Shown here piece by piece: positions 1 to 6,660 of a stretch of 11,223 bases of DNA. Positions within the stretch are counted from its first letter, which is position 1; the number at the start of each line of letters is the position of its first letter. A program made the translations under genes and the position numbers. This stretch comes from CAYYBZ01 sp964470285 [NCBI: uncultured Oligoflexia bacterium] (lineage in GTDB: Bacteria; Bdellovibrionota_G; CAYYBZ01), in contig CAYYBZ010000036.1 in the NCBI GenBank assembly GCA_964470285.1, positions 1 to 11,223 of the forward strand, written 5' to 3'. The notes beneath the pieces were generated by a model. The model ran no database searches and was not told the DNA's origin. It was given only the letters and a program-made list of their open reading frames with translations.

Positions 1-1674
1 TTATTGTGTAGTAAATCTCCATTTCACCGAATGTGTGATTCCACCCTTATTGTCGGTTGCAATTATTTTCCAGTAATATGTTGTTGCAGCTTTTAAATCT
101 GTAACACTATAAACCGTTGTGTCAACTTCTTCTTCATTGCTTGAACAGCTTATTATTGAAATTGTTGCAGTTAAAAGAATAAAAGCAAAAAACGATGCTA
201 AAATCTTTTTCCTTTTTATTGAGAGTCCCAAAATCATAATAAGTGCAAGAATAATTGCAAAACCGCTTATACCCGCTGCATTATAAATTTTAGCGGCAGC
301 TCCGACAGATTTAGATTCACAGCCTGCAAAATTTTCATCCTCGCAATACATTATGCCATATGAAACAGTATCCCCATCAGGATCGGTTGAATCATTCCAG
401 TTAAATGTCAATGAAGTTCCAAGGCCGGTTGTTCCGTTTATCGGGTAAACAAGTGCTGGCGTAGTGGGGGCTTGAGAGCATGCATCACCGATTATACTAA
501 AGTTTATATCGATTGATGCAGCTGTATCATTGTAAGTTGAATAGGCTGATGCAAAGTTTGCACAGTTAGAGTTGTTTGCTAATGATATTGATTGAACCGA
601 ATTATCAATGTTTTCATAAACACTAAAGTCATCTTGAGATGTTTCTCCTGCTGTTGATAAGTAATTTCCGTAAAAATCATAACTTGATACACCTTTGAGA
701 TTGAATTTTTTTAAGGTTTCTGCTCTTGCATCATGCCAACCGACAAAATACCTTTCATTAACGGCATCAAAAGAAGCTCTTGGATTTGCTTTTGAAAAAT
801 CACCCTGGGAAATTGAGAAATTATCACCGCTTAAGGTTGAATCAGCATTTACAAACTGACCGAAAATTTCTCCATAAGGATCATTTCTGCCGTCTTTCCA
901 TACAATTAAGAACCTGTCGTTTATTGAGTCGTAGGCTGTATGAGGATCTTCCTTGCTGTTAGTATCGCTGCAGATTGTAATCATGTTTCCCTTATTTCCG
1001 TCTTTGTCCATCATCAGTCCGTATATTTCATGGTCCTGGTCGCGCCATCCGACAAAATATTTTTGTGATGTGGGAGAAAAACCTAAAAAAGGCCAACTTT
1101 GATGCTCAGTTGTTTCAGAAATGTTTATTTCTGTTCCGATTTTAGTGCCGTCTGAATCAAAGAGCTGACCGTAAATGTCATGGTCTGAGGCATTTCTTTG
1201 ATCAATCCATACAACAAGAAATCTGTTATTTACGCTGTCGTTAACAACTCTTACATTTCTTTGAATTTCAGCAGCTTCAACTACGGAAAAATTATCTCCT
1301 GAAAGTGTTCCGTCCTGATTTACAATTTGGGCAAAAATGTCTTTGTCTTTCGTTACAAAATTTCTGTAATCTTCGAAAACGACCATGTATTTACGATTGT
1401 AGGAATCGTATGCAATATCAGGGCTTTTATGTTCCTGACCTTCAACTCCTATTCTAAATTCACTGCCCGTTAAGCTTCCTGAGCTGGACAGAAAAGAGGC
1501 CATAACGGAATACTCACCGCCTACAATTTTGTCATATGGAACTAAAAAACGGTTCATCTCAGCATCGAAGGATAAAATAGGATTATGATTTCCGTCCAGT
1601 GCAGCGGCAGGAGAATTATTGGCACATATTACGGTAAAAAGAACGGTGAGAGTAAAAAAACGTAGAAAATTCAT
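1..1674 (-). CDS. Exported beta-propeller-like repeat protein with Fn3 domain split by a membrane hairpin (copy 1)
   Basis: 557 residues, function unknown. A signal peptide is followed by a likely cleavage site after SPAAA (residue 25). Residues 30-397 hold about seven degenerate blade-like repeats. Their pattern is (A/S)(Y/F)D-S-x-N-x-(R/K)-(F/Y)-(L/M)-V-x-W-x-D-x-R, then D-(I/F)-(Y/F)-(A/G)-Q and a short D/N-x-D-G turn. Residues 404-455 look like the first half of an Fn3 domain (LVYPINGTTG, NWNDSTDPDGD, paired C444/C452). Residues 520-557 look like the second half (TTYYWKIIATDNKGG ... WRFTT). Between the halves lie a hydrophobic segment (about 468-486), KRKK (487-490), a second hydrophobic segment (491-509) and a lipobox-like IISC-SS with C510. 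The gene follows the 857-residue paralogue by 35 bp and is probably in its operon. The start is fixed by AGGAGG four bases upstream. An apparently identical copy lies at 8843-10516. The stop codon is at the window edge, so what lies beyond is unseen. Confidence 0.85.
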   Translation of the reverse strand: MNFLRFFTLTVLFTVICANNSPAAALDGNHNPILSFDAEMNRFLVPYDKIVGGEYSVMASFLSSSGSLTGSEFRIGVEGQEHKSPDIAYDSYNRKYMVVFEDYRNFVTKDKDIFAQIVNQDGTLSGDNFSVVEAAEIQRNVRVVNDSVNNRFLVVWIDQRNASDHDIYGQLFDSDGTKIGTEINISETTEHQSWPFLGFSPTSQKYFVGWRDQDHEIYGLMMDKDGNKGNMITICSDTNSKEDPHTAYDSINDRFLIVWKDGRNDPYGEIFGQFVNADSTLSGDNFSISQGDFSKANPRASFDAVNERYFVGWHDARAETLKKFNLKGVSSYDFYGNYLSTAGETSQDDFSVYENIDNSVQSISLANNSNCANFASAYSTYNDTAASIDINFSIIGDACSQAPTTPALVYPINGTTGLGTSLTFNWNDSTDPDGDTVSYGIMYCEDENFAGCESKSVGAAAKIYNAAGISGFAIILALIMILGLSIKRKKILASFFAFILLTATISIISCSSNEEEVDTTVYSVTDLKAATTYYWKIIATDNKGGITHSVKWRFTTQ

Positions 1675-1678
1675 GAAA

Positions 1679-1684
1679 CCTCCT
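1679..1684 (-). promoter_or_regulatory. Ribosome binding site of the first 557-residue gene
   Basis: AGGAGG on the minus strand, four bases before the ATG at 1674. This decides the start. Identity with the second copy ends exactly at the outer base of this motif. Confidence 0.8.
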
Positions 1685-1709
1685 CTTATGTCATACTTTG
1701 TAAGAAATT

Positions 1710-4283
1710 TTATTTCGTCGTGAATCTGCGGGTTTCGGAAGGGGTAAATCTTCCGTTACCGTCTTTTGCATCAACTCTCCAGTAATAAGTTGTTGCTGAA
1801 TTCAGCCCGCTGATATCAAGCGTTAAAATATCTTTATCATTTTCTTCATCTATCGTTGAGCTTGAGCAGGCAATAAATATGAAAGTTGTAACCATCAAAA
1901 TCAAGATTGATATTCTCATTGGTCTTTTTTTTCTAAAAACTATGCCCAAAGCCATAAATAAAGTTAAAAGAACATAGAAAACCGATAATCCCGAACTTAT
2001 ATATTTTGAGTTGTTCTCGGGATCAATAACTTCAATGCCGGAACACCCGGTCATATCGGCATTATCACAGTAATAAACATCGTAGTTTACATTATCGCTA
2101 TCAGGATCGGATGCCCTTTTCCAGGCTAATGTAAAAGCCGTTTCCATATCAACCGCTTCATTTTCAGGATAAACAAGTTCGGGTGAAGTTGGAGGATTTG
2201 AACAGAGATTTTCCTTTAGCGTAGATCCGACATCATAGTGACTTGTAGCTATATCGCCTGTTTCATAAGCAATTAAGGCGGTAGCGTTACCTGAATTTGG
2301 AGCAACAATTGAGTTAATCTGATACATGGAGCTTGGATTAACCTGCTCGATATCAGTAAATGTACTTCCGTTAAGGCTCATTGATCTCCAATATACCTGC
2401 GCCGTGATTGATCCGTAACGGTCTACCCATGACCATGATAATAGGTAGTTCTCACAGTAAGGATTATAAGATGTAGTCACGTATTCAAGCTCCCAGTCCG
2501 CGTCATCAGCTAACTGAAAATTGGATCCGGAAAGGGCCCCGGTTACGTCTATTAGTTGACCCCAGATCTCAGGGTCAAATTGTCCGTTTCTAGTATCGTC
2601 CCAGGCAACCAGAAAGCCTCCGTCCTTTTCATTAGAGGCAATATCTATATTTCTTTGAAATTCCCCTGTTAAGTTTGTTATTTGAATTTCGGCCCCCGAA
2701 GGATTTCCTGAACTGTCAATAAGTCTTACCCATACATCTCTTCCCGATCCTGCTCTTGAATCATGCCAGCCAACAAGATACTTATTCATTATTGAATTAT
2801 ATTTAACTACAGGTTCCCTTTGAGCGTTAGCCGCAGTAGAAATGTCAAAAGTGGATGTTAAAGCGTTACCGTTTGCATCAAAAAGTCTTCCCTTAACATC
2901 TTCATCAGAAGTTCCAAGGTTCCATGCGAAAAGAAAACGGCCGTTTTCGGGGTCAAAAGCTAAATCGGAAACAATATCGGCAGTAGTTGCGATATTTTCA
3001 TTTACCGGGAAAGCTGCACCGTTTAAGCTTCCGTCACCGTTAATTATTTGTGCGTATATGTCGTAGTTAGTGGAATGATTTCTATTGTCGGTCCACGTTA
3101 CCATGAATCTGTTATTTATGCTGTCAAAGGCGACTCGGGCTGCCGCAGAAAGTCCCGCAGTGTCAGCTATAGTGATAGGACTTCCGTTTAATGCTCCATC
3201 GTTGTTGATTATTTGCGCATAAACATCTCTGTCAGTAGATCCGTCATCATAATGATAAACCATAAGATAACGGTTTAAATTTGAATCATAAGCAATATCC
3301 GGGGAATAATCACCGGGATCCGATGTTCCGTATGTTGAGAAGGCTAAAAGTAATTTTTTGTTGTCTTTGACGCTTTTTATGCCAATTTCAGAGAGGGGAA
3401 TTCTGAACTCATAAATTTTGTGCTGATAGGGCAGATCTTCAGTATAATCAAATAAAGGTTTACCCCATTTTTGATCAGGTACGGAAAGCTTAAACTCCTT
3501 AATATTGCCTTTTATGTTTGCATAAAGTTTTGCATAGTCCTTATTACCGTCAAAAGTATTATCGGCTGCAAAATCTACGGTTGCATAAAGAAATTTTTCG
3601 TCATTTCTTACCCACCCTGTAGTATATCCGTGCGGATGACCTGTTCCGGCCTGAGAAAGGATTTTAAAAAGAGGTTTATCAAAGCGCATGTCCTTTGAGG
3701 CTTTCTTTTGCGAGTTTAGGGTATATTCATAAAATTCAGAATTCTTTGATATGTCTCTGTAGAGATTTGAAGGGGGAAATTTAAAAGTAGTCTCGCGTAC
3801 CCTTAAGGATTCAATTCTTGCGCGCAACTCAAGCGTTGAATTTTTTAAATCTTTGAAGTGCAGTTCAATTCCGTTTGTGTCGGCATTGATAACATCGAAA
3901 TCCTTTTTTGAAAGTTTTTTGAGCGTTAATTCTCTGTCTTTAGATTTTGTAGAAAAGGGTGCTGTACCCGATAAAGATACGAAGTCCAAATGGGAAGAAC
4001 CGCCTGTGGATTTTACTATTTTTATTTTTGTCTCTTTTTTGTTTTTCAAATACTTATCTAAATCAACTGTTTTATCCCTTAAAAATCTATCGAATTCCAT
4101 TGAAGCAACATAATTCCAGCTTCCGTTTTCATCAATATAAATTGTGAGTTTCCCGTTAGGTTTAAAGGCATGCCTTGATTGAAGATCAAGATATGTTGTT
4201 TTACTTTTATTTGTCGCAAATACGGGTGAGCATAAGGCAATTAAAAATAATGAAATGATTGATGCAGAAAAAAGCTTATTCAT
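1710..4283 (-). CDS. Exported multidomain protein: N-terminal beta domain, beta-propeller-like repeats, Fn3 split by a membrane hairpin
   Basis: 857 residues from the ATG at 4283, chosen because GGAGG lies four bases upstream. An in-frame ATG at 4304 has no such site and would add seven residues ahead of a good signal peptide (MNKLFSASII..., cleavage near SPVFA, residue 23). Residues 24-200 are lysine-rich and unrecognised. About 202-325 resembles a carbohydrate-binding or DOMON-like beta domain (YATVDFAADNT, QHKIYEFRIPLSEIG); this is a weak assignment. About 326-690 holds seven blade-like repeats related to those of the downstream protein (IAYDSNLNRYLMVY, VAFDSINNRFMVTW, YDIYAQI). About 700-752 and 818-857 are the two halves of an Fn3 domain. 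Between them are a membrane segment (764-783), RKKRPMR, a second membrane segment (791-805) and a lipobox-like cysteine, C806, followed by SSS and acidic residues. It is first in a likely two-gene operon. The role is unknown; surface binding or adhesion is a guess. Confidence 0.85.
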   Translation of the reverse strand: MNKLFSASIISLFLIALCSPVFATNKSKTTYLDLQSRHAFKPNGKLTIYIDENGSWNYVASMEFDRFLRDKTVDLDKYLKNKKETKIKIVKSTGGSSHLDFVSLSGTAPFSTKSKDRELTLKKLSKKDFDVINADTNGIELHFKDLKNSTLELRARIESLRVRETTFKFPPSNLYRDISKNSEFYEYTLNSQKKASKDMRFDKPLFKILSQAGTGHPHGYTTGWVRNDEKFLYATVDFAADNTFDGNKDYAKLYANIKGNIKEFKLSVPDQKWGKPLFDYTEDLPYQHKIYEFRIPLSEIGIKSVKDNKKLLLAFSTYGTSDPGDYSPDIAYDSNLNRYLMVYHYDDGSTDRDVYAQIINNDGALNGSPITIADTAGLSAAARVAFDSINNRFMVTWTDNRNHSTNYDIYAQIINGDGSLNGAAFPVNENIATTADIVSDLAFDPENGRFLFAWNLGTSDEDVKGRLFDANGNALTSTFDISTAANAQREPVVKYNSIMNKYLVGWHDSRAGSGRDVWVRLIDSSGNPSGAEIQITNLTGEFQRNIDIASNEKDGGFLVAWDDTRNGQFDPEIWGQLIDVTGALSGSNFQLADDADWELEYVTTSYNPYCENYLLSWSWVDRYGSITAQVYWRSMSLNGSTFTDIEQVNPSSMYQINSIVAPNSGNATALIAYETGDIATSHYDVGSTLKENLCSNPPTSPELVYPENEAVDMETAFTLAWKRASDPDSDNVNYDVYYCDNADMTGCSGIEVIDPENNSKYISSGLSVFYVLLTLFMALGIVFRKKRPMRISILILMVTTFIFIACSSSTIDEENDKDILTLDISGLNSATTYYWRVDAKDGNGRFTPSETRRFTTK

Positions 4284-4287
4284 GATT

Positions 4288-4292
4288 CCTCC
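4288..4292 (-). promoter_or_regulatory. Ribosome binding site of the 857-residue gene
   Basis: GGAGG on the minus strand, four bases from the ATG at 4283. It selects this ATG over the in-frame ATG at 4304. Confidence 0.75.
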
Positions 4293-4300
4293 AAAGATTT

Positions 4301-4429
4301 TCAAGTAAATAGATCTACTGTATACAAAGAGATAGTATCTTTGAAGACAGGCATGTCAAGATAACTATTTTTTGTATTCAGTTTTGCCTGATAAGAAGAA
4401 ATATTGATTATCTACTTTTTGCAGGCTCC
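4301..4429. repeat. 129-bp direct repeat, copy A, with orphaned DUF3617 gene tail
   Basis: Matches 10543-10671 at offset 6,242 with two mismatches (4315 and 4317). Positions 4412-4429 encode, on the minus strand, G-A-C-K-K-stop. This is exactly the C-terminus of the intact DUF3617 protein at 10654-11082, but no DUF3617 frame continues beyond 4429 here. The rest is the intergenic promoter region. The sequence changes abruptly at 4430 into DNA next to a transposase fragment, so 4429/4430 is a rearrangement junction. Confidence 0.92.
4332..4359 (-). promoter_or_regulatory. Candidate sigma-70-type promoter for the 857/557 gene pair
   Basis: On the minus strand TTGACA (4354-4359, perfect -35) is followed after 16 bases by TACTAT (4332-4337, four of six bases of TATAAT). 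Transcription would begin near 4325, about 40 bases before the start codon. The element lies inside the 129-bp repeat, so the same promoter also sits upstream of the second 557-residue gene. Confidence 0.55.
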
Positions 4430-4439
4430 GGTGCGTTTT

Positions 4440-4793
4440 TTAATCAATAACACTAATCAGAGATGAATTACAGTATAAGTAAGACCGGGGCCGATTGTTT
4501 AAAGAAATAATCCTCGATTCACTCAGTTTTGCCAAGTTAAATTGTTTTTTATTTACCTCCTTTCTAAGTATTTTTTGTAGTCCTCTGTGGGCATGATCCG
4601 GAGTCACATACTCAATTCCGCTGTGGTAATGTTCAGTGTTGTACCAGTTGAAATATCTTTCAAAATAGTCAATGGTCTCTTCCCTGTCCCTGAACCTGCC
4701 TGGATAGGAAGGAGCTCTTTTGACTGCATTGAAAGCCGATTCTACGAAAGGATTGTCATTGGGGGTACGTGGACTGCTGAACAATTGAGGCAT
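4440..4793 (-). pseudogene. IS3-type transposase, C-terminal fragment (5' end lost)
   Basis: 117 codons matching the end of an rve-type integrase core of the IS3 OrfB kind. Visible signatures are FSSPRTPNDNPFVES with the last catalytic glutamate of the DDE triad at residue 18, then KRAPSYPGRF, DYFERYFNWYNTEHYHSGI and YVTPDHAHRGLQKIL. The two catalytic aspartates and the upstream OrfA are missing. Reading upstream of the ATG at 4793, the frame stays open but the residues (Y-F-N-G-I-C-R-P-H-H) do not look like transposase, so homology stops at about 4793. Only about 10 bp separate the stop from the junction at 4429/4430, and no clear terminal inverted repeat is seen. The element is therefore cut at both ends and inactive. 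The last 20 residues may be read-through into non-transposase DNA. Confidence 0.85.
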
Positions 4794-5021
4794 GTGGTGA
4801 GGCCGACAAATCCCGTTAAAATAAGCGGTACTTTTGTTTTCGGCACATATGAAGGAGCTTTATTCGTGTTCGGGGCAGACGACGGTAAAAAGCTCTGGAA
4901 GTACAATCAGTCCGGCGATCTCAAGAACGGTATAGGTGAATACCTCGGGAATGTTTATGCACTCACGTCCCGGGGGGCATCTATTCTTAATGGGTATTTA
5001 ATTTGGGCGAGGCGACGTTAA
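4794..5021 (+). pseudogene. PQQ/BamB-like beta-propeller protein, C-terminal fragment
   Basis: From 4794 the plus-strand frame reads VVRPTNPVKISG, then FVFGTYEGALFVFGADDG, KKLWKYNQSG and GNVYALTSRG. These are typical PQQ-like propeller strands (V-Y-V-G-x-x-D-G-x-L-Y-A-L-D-x-x-T-G-x-x-L-W-x-Y). The frame can be followed upstream to an ATG at 4587, but that part is only the antisense of the transposase fragment and ends exactly where transposase homology ends. The fragment keeps about one and a half blades of an outer-membrane-assembly-like or periplasmic propeller protein, with 5' part gone. Whether the stop at 5019-5021 is native is unclear. It is convergent with the next gene, five bases away. 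Confidence 0.6.
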
Positions 5022-5026
5022 ATGCG

Positions 5027-5590
5027 CTAGTCCATGTTCGCCCAATCTTCATATTTTTGATCTATTTTATCTGTGAAGCTTACAGCCATTGATGCGGCGG
5101 TAGATCTGTCAATTTCCGGATATTCGAAAAGGTATCTTTGAGTTTCACATTCCAGTCTGTCGTCGAACTTGACTGGTTGAAGCTTTTCGAAGTAATAATA
5201 GTCGGAATCCACGCTGTTGCCGGATTTTTTAAGCACCATACAGTTGAGGCTGTAATCATGATAGGGCGTCCAGGCGGAACATCCGCATATAAGCCTGCCC
5301 GGTTGTAGCGCTTTTTCAAGTCTATTAAGTTCCTGTCGGCATGCCATGCTTCCGTGATAACCGTAAGAGAAATTGATCTCAACTTTATTCATATCGGAGT
5401 CGGCAACTTCCAGCTTATGGATCTTTAAGAGATATCCGCTTATCAATCCAGTTTCCCAGCATCTTGAATCGGTGATCTCGACCGTGTTTGAAAACTCCGT
5501 AGTATCGGAAGTATTTTGTGCCATTGAAGATCCGCAAAATGTGATCGAGAGAAAGAATGAGAAGGATAAAATTAAGATTATATTTTTCAT
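5027..5590 (-). CDS. Exported cysteine-rich protein of unknown function
   Basis: 187 residues, not recognised. The start at 5590 is supported by AAGGAG five bases upstream. Residues 1-24 form a signal peptide with cleavage expected after SSMA. C19 lies in FCGSS, which is not a good lipobox because F precedes the cysteine, so a soluble periplasmic product is more likely than a lipoprotein. The mature part has six cysteines (44, 84, 102, 104, 117, 148), including a CGC pair at 102-104, which suggests disulfides. It has no obvious repeats or membrane segment. The gene is monocistronic, convergent with the propeller fragment, and appears to be the only intact non-defence gene in the island. Confidence 0.75.
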   Translation of the reverse strand: MKNIILILSFSFFLSITFCGSSMAQNTSDTTEFSNTVEITDSRCWETGLISGYLLKIHKLEVADSDMNKVEINFSYGYHGSMACRQELNRLEKALQPGRLICGCSAWTPYHDYSLNCMVLKKSGNSVDSDYYYFEKLQPVKFDDRLECETQRYLFEYPEIDRSTAASMAVSFTDKIDQKYEDWANMD

Positions 5591-5874
5591 TGGCTCTCCT
5601 TTGATATATGTATTTATACGGTAAATAAACAGCTTTCAGCGATTTTGTGAAACGCATAATGTCAACAGTGTGTTAAATTGACGTTATGCAGATATTAGAA
5701 AAGTGTAAAACGATGCAAATTTAGAGCATTGGGCATATTTAGGGCATAGTGGTCCGATTATAAAAGAATGTAAAATCATGAGGTTGTGTGTCAGCTGATA
5801 CATAACTGCTTATATGGCCAGGCCTCCCGTTTCAAATGAGAGAGTCCTCGATTGTTCAATAATTATATTAAACC
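5591..5874. other. Intergenic stretch without a supported gene
   Basis: No convincing coding frame. It holds the upstream region of the exported cysteine-rich gene, with a possible minus-strand -10 (TATAAAT, 5612-5618) but no well-spaced -35, and a hairpin at 5654-5689. The rest, 5690-5874, shows nothing I can name. Confidence 0.5.
5654..5689. repeat. Inverted repeat, 12-bp arms, one mismatch
   Basis: GCATAATGTCAA (5654-5665) pairs with TTGACGTTATGC (5678-5689) with one mismatch and a 12-base loop. It lies about 65-100 bp upstream of the exported cysteine-rich gene. No T-run follows on either strand, so it is not a typical terminator. It could be an operator or the end of a lost element. Confidence 0.55.
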
Positions 5875-6112
5875 ATGAAAAAAGGTAATCAATATTTTAA
5901 ATCTTGCCCGAGCAGGAATTAGGCGAATAAAAGCCTTTGCCCATCCTGCCTTGGTTATGTGGGAAGACGCAAAAACGCATGCTGAGAAAATAGTATATAA
6001 CATACATTTTGCAAGCGCATTAAGAGATTTTAACTTTCCTCTTAAAAACATGCCTGAGGTTCATTCAGCCGCCTATGTTGCAAGGGGCAGAATCAACAAG
6101 TTTTTAAAATAG
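5875..6112 (+). pseudogene. Small unidentified frame, probably frameshifted at its start
   Basis: From 5879 to the TAG at 6110-6112 the plus strand is open and reads smoothly: INILNLARAGIRRIKAF, HPALVMWEDAKTHAEKI, FNFPLKNMPEV, HSAAYVARGRINKFLK. The frame has no start of its own, because a TGA overlaps the ATG at 5875. That ATG is out of frame by one base across a run of six A; with five A it would read MKKVINILNLARAG and continue to the TAG. I do not recognise the product. There is no clear ribosome binding site. It may be a one-base frameshift mutant, a sequencing error in a homopolymer, or a chance frame. Confidence 0.35.
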
Positions 6113-6156
6113 GCGGTTATGAACAGGAGCTTATTTTAATAAACAAAAAGGGAATC

Positions 6157-6618
6157 GTGCTTTCCGTAGCGGGAGGCCGTCATTATATAACCGAGGACAA
6201 GAAATATCTGTTTAAAGCATCTTCTGAGCCGGAAGGGGAATGTAATTTTAGCGTATTTGATCTGGAATCCAACAGGATAGCTTTTAAGTCCGATTGTAAA
6301 TATCCTTCATTCTCCGGAGTATTTGCGCGGTCTATATGGCACAAAAACGCAAACTCTTTTTTTTATGTAGAATCCTACCCTATAAAGACAACTGATAATA
6401 TCTCTTATGAAAAAGCGGTGTCTGATGCCAAATTTATCATTGTTTACAATTTAGGCTCAGGTCAGTTAACAAGAGCTAATGCAAATCGGGATCTTATTAA
6501 AAATAGTCCCGAATTAAAATTCAGTTTTTCAATTTATGATGTAGAGAATATGGAAGATTGCGGCGGTCCTGCACCTAAGCTGATAAGCGATGAAAACGCT
6601 TTTTGGAATTCGATATAA
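6157..6618 (+). CDS. 5'-truncated propeller-like protein of unknown function
   Basis: The open frame actually runs from 6058, but the first usable start is GTG at 6157, with no ribosome binding site. The residues just before it (VFKIGGYEQELILINKKGI) look like real protein continuing into VLSVAGGRHYITEDKKYLF, so the true 5' end has been lost, probably by fusion near 6090. The visible part alternates short strands in the style of TolB/WD40-like propellers (ITEDKKYLFKAS, FSVFDLESNRIAF, SIWHKNANSFFYVE, FIIVYNLGSGQL). The family is not identified. There is no signal peptide or membrane segment. It converges on the AbiEii gene, which starts 42 bp away at its 3' end. Probably a non-functional remnant. 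Confidence 0.5.
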   Translation: MLSVAGGRHYITEDKKYLFKASSEPEGECNFSVFDLESNRIAFKSDCKYPSFSGVFARSIWHKNANSFFYVESYPIKTTDNISYEKAVSDAKFIIVYNLGSGQLTRANANRDLIKNSPELKFSFSIYDVENMEDCGGPAPKLISDENAFWNSI

Positions 6619-6660
6619 AGCCGTTTTAAATAGAGAGTCAATACAGAGGCCCTTTTAAAA

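Larger units (their letters stand above)
1..1684. repeat. Long direct repeat, copy A (1,684 bp visible)
   Basis: This segment matches 8843-10526 at a constant offset of 8,842 with no difference that I could find. It covers the whole 557-residue gene plus its ribosome binding site. The match stops after 1684, where the flanks differ (cttatgtcat here, atgacatagc at the other copy). The other limit is the window edge, so the repeat could extend further. Both copies have the same orientation. Such identity means very recent duplication, gene conversion, or a misassembly. Confidence 0.93.

Noticed and set aside
4284-4304. Seven-residue extension of the 857-residue protein from an upstream ATG
   Set aside because: GGAGG directs initiation at 4283, and the signal peptide begins there.
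4587-4793. N-terminal half of a 144-codon plus-strand frame
   Set aside because: It is purely antisense to the transposase fragment; only the part after 4794 resembles a protein family.
5080-5382. Second minus-strand frame inside the cysteine-rich gene
   Set aside because: Shadow frame without signal peptide, ribosome binding site or protein-like composition.
5654-5689. Integron attC recombination site
   Set aside because: The ends loosely resemble attC core sites (GTTATGC), but at 36 bp it is too short, the spacer layout is wrong, and no cassette series or integrase is seen.
5863-6051. Minus-strand 62-codon frame
   Set aside because: Opposite to a more protein-like plus-strand frame, with no ribosome binding site.
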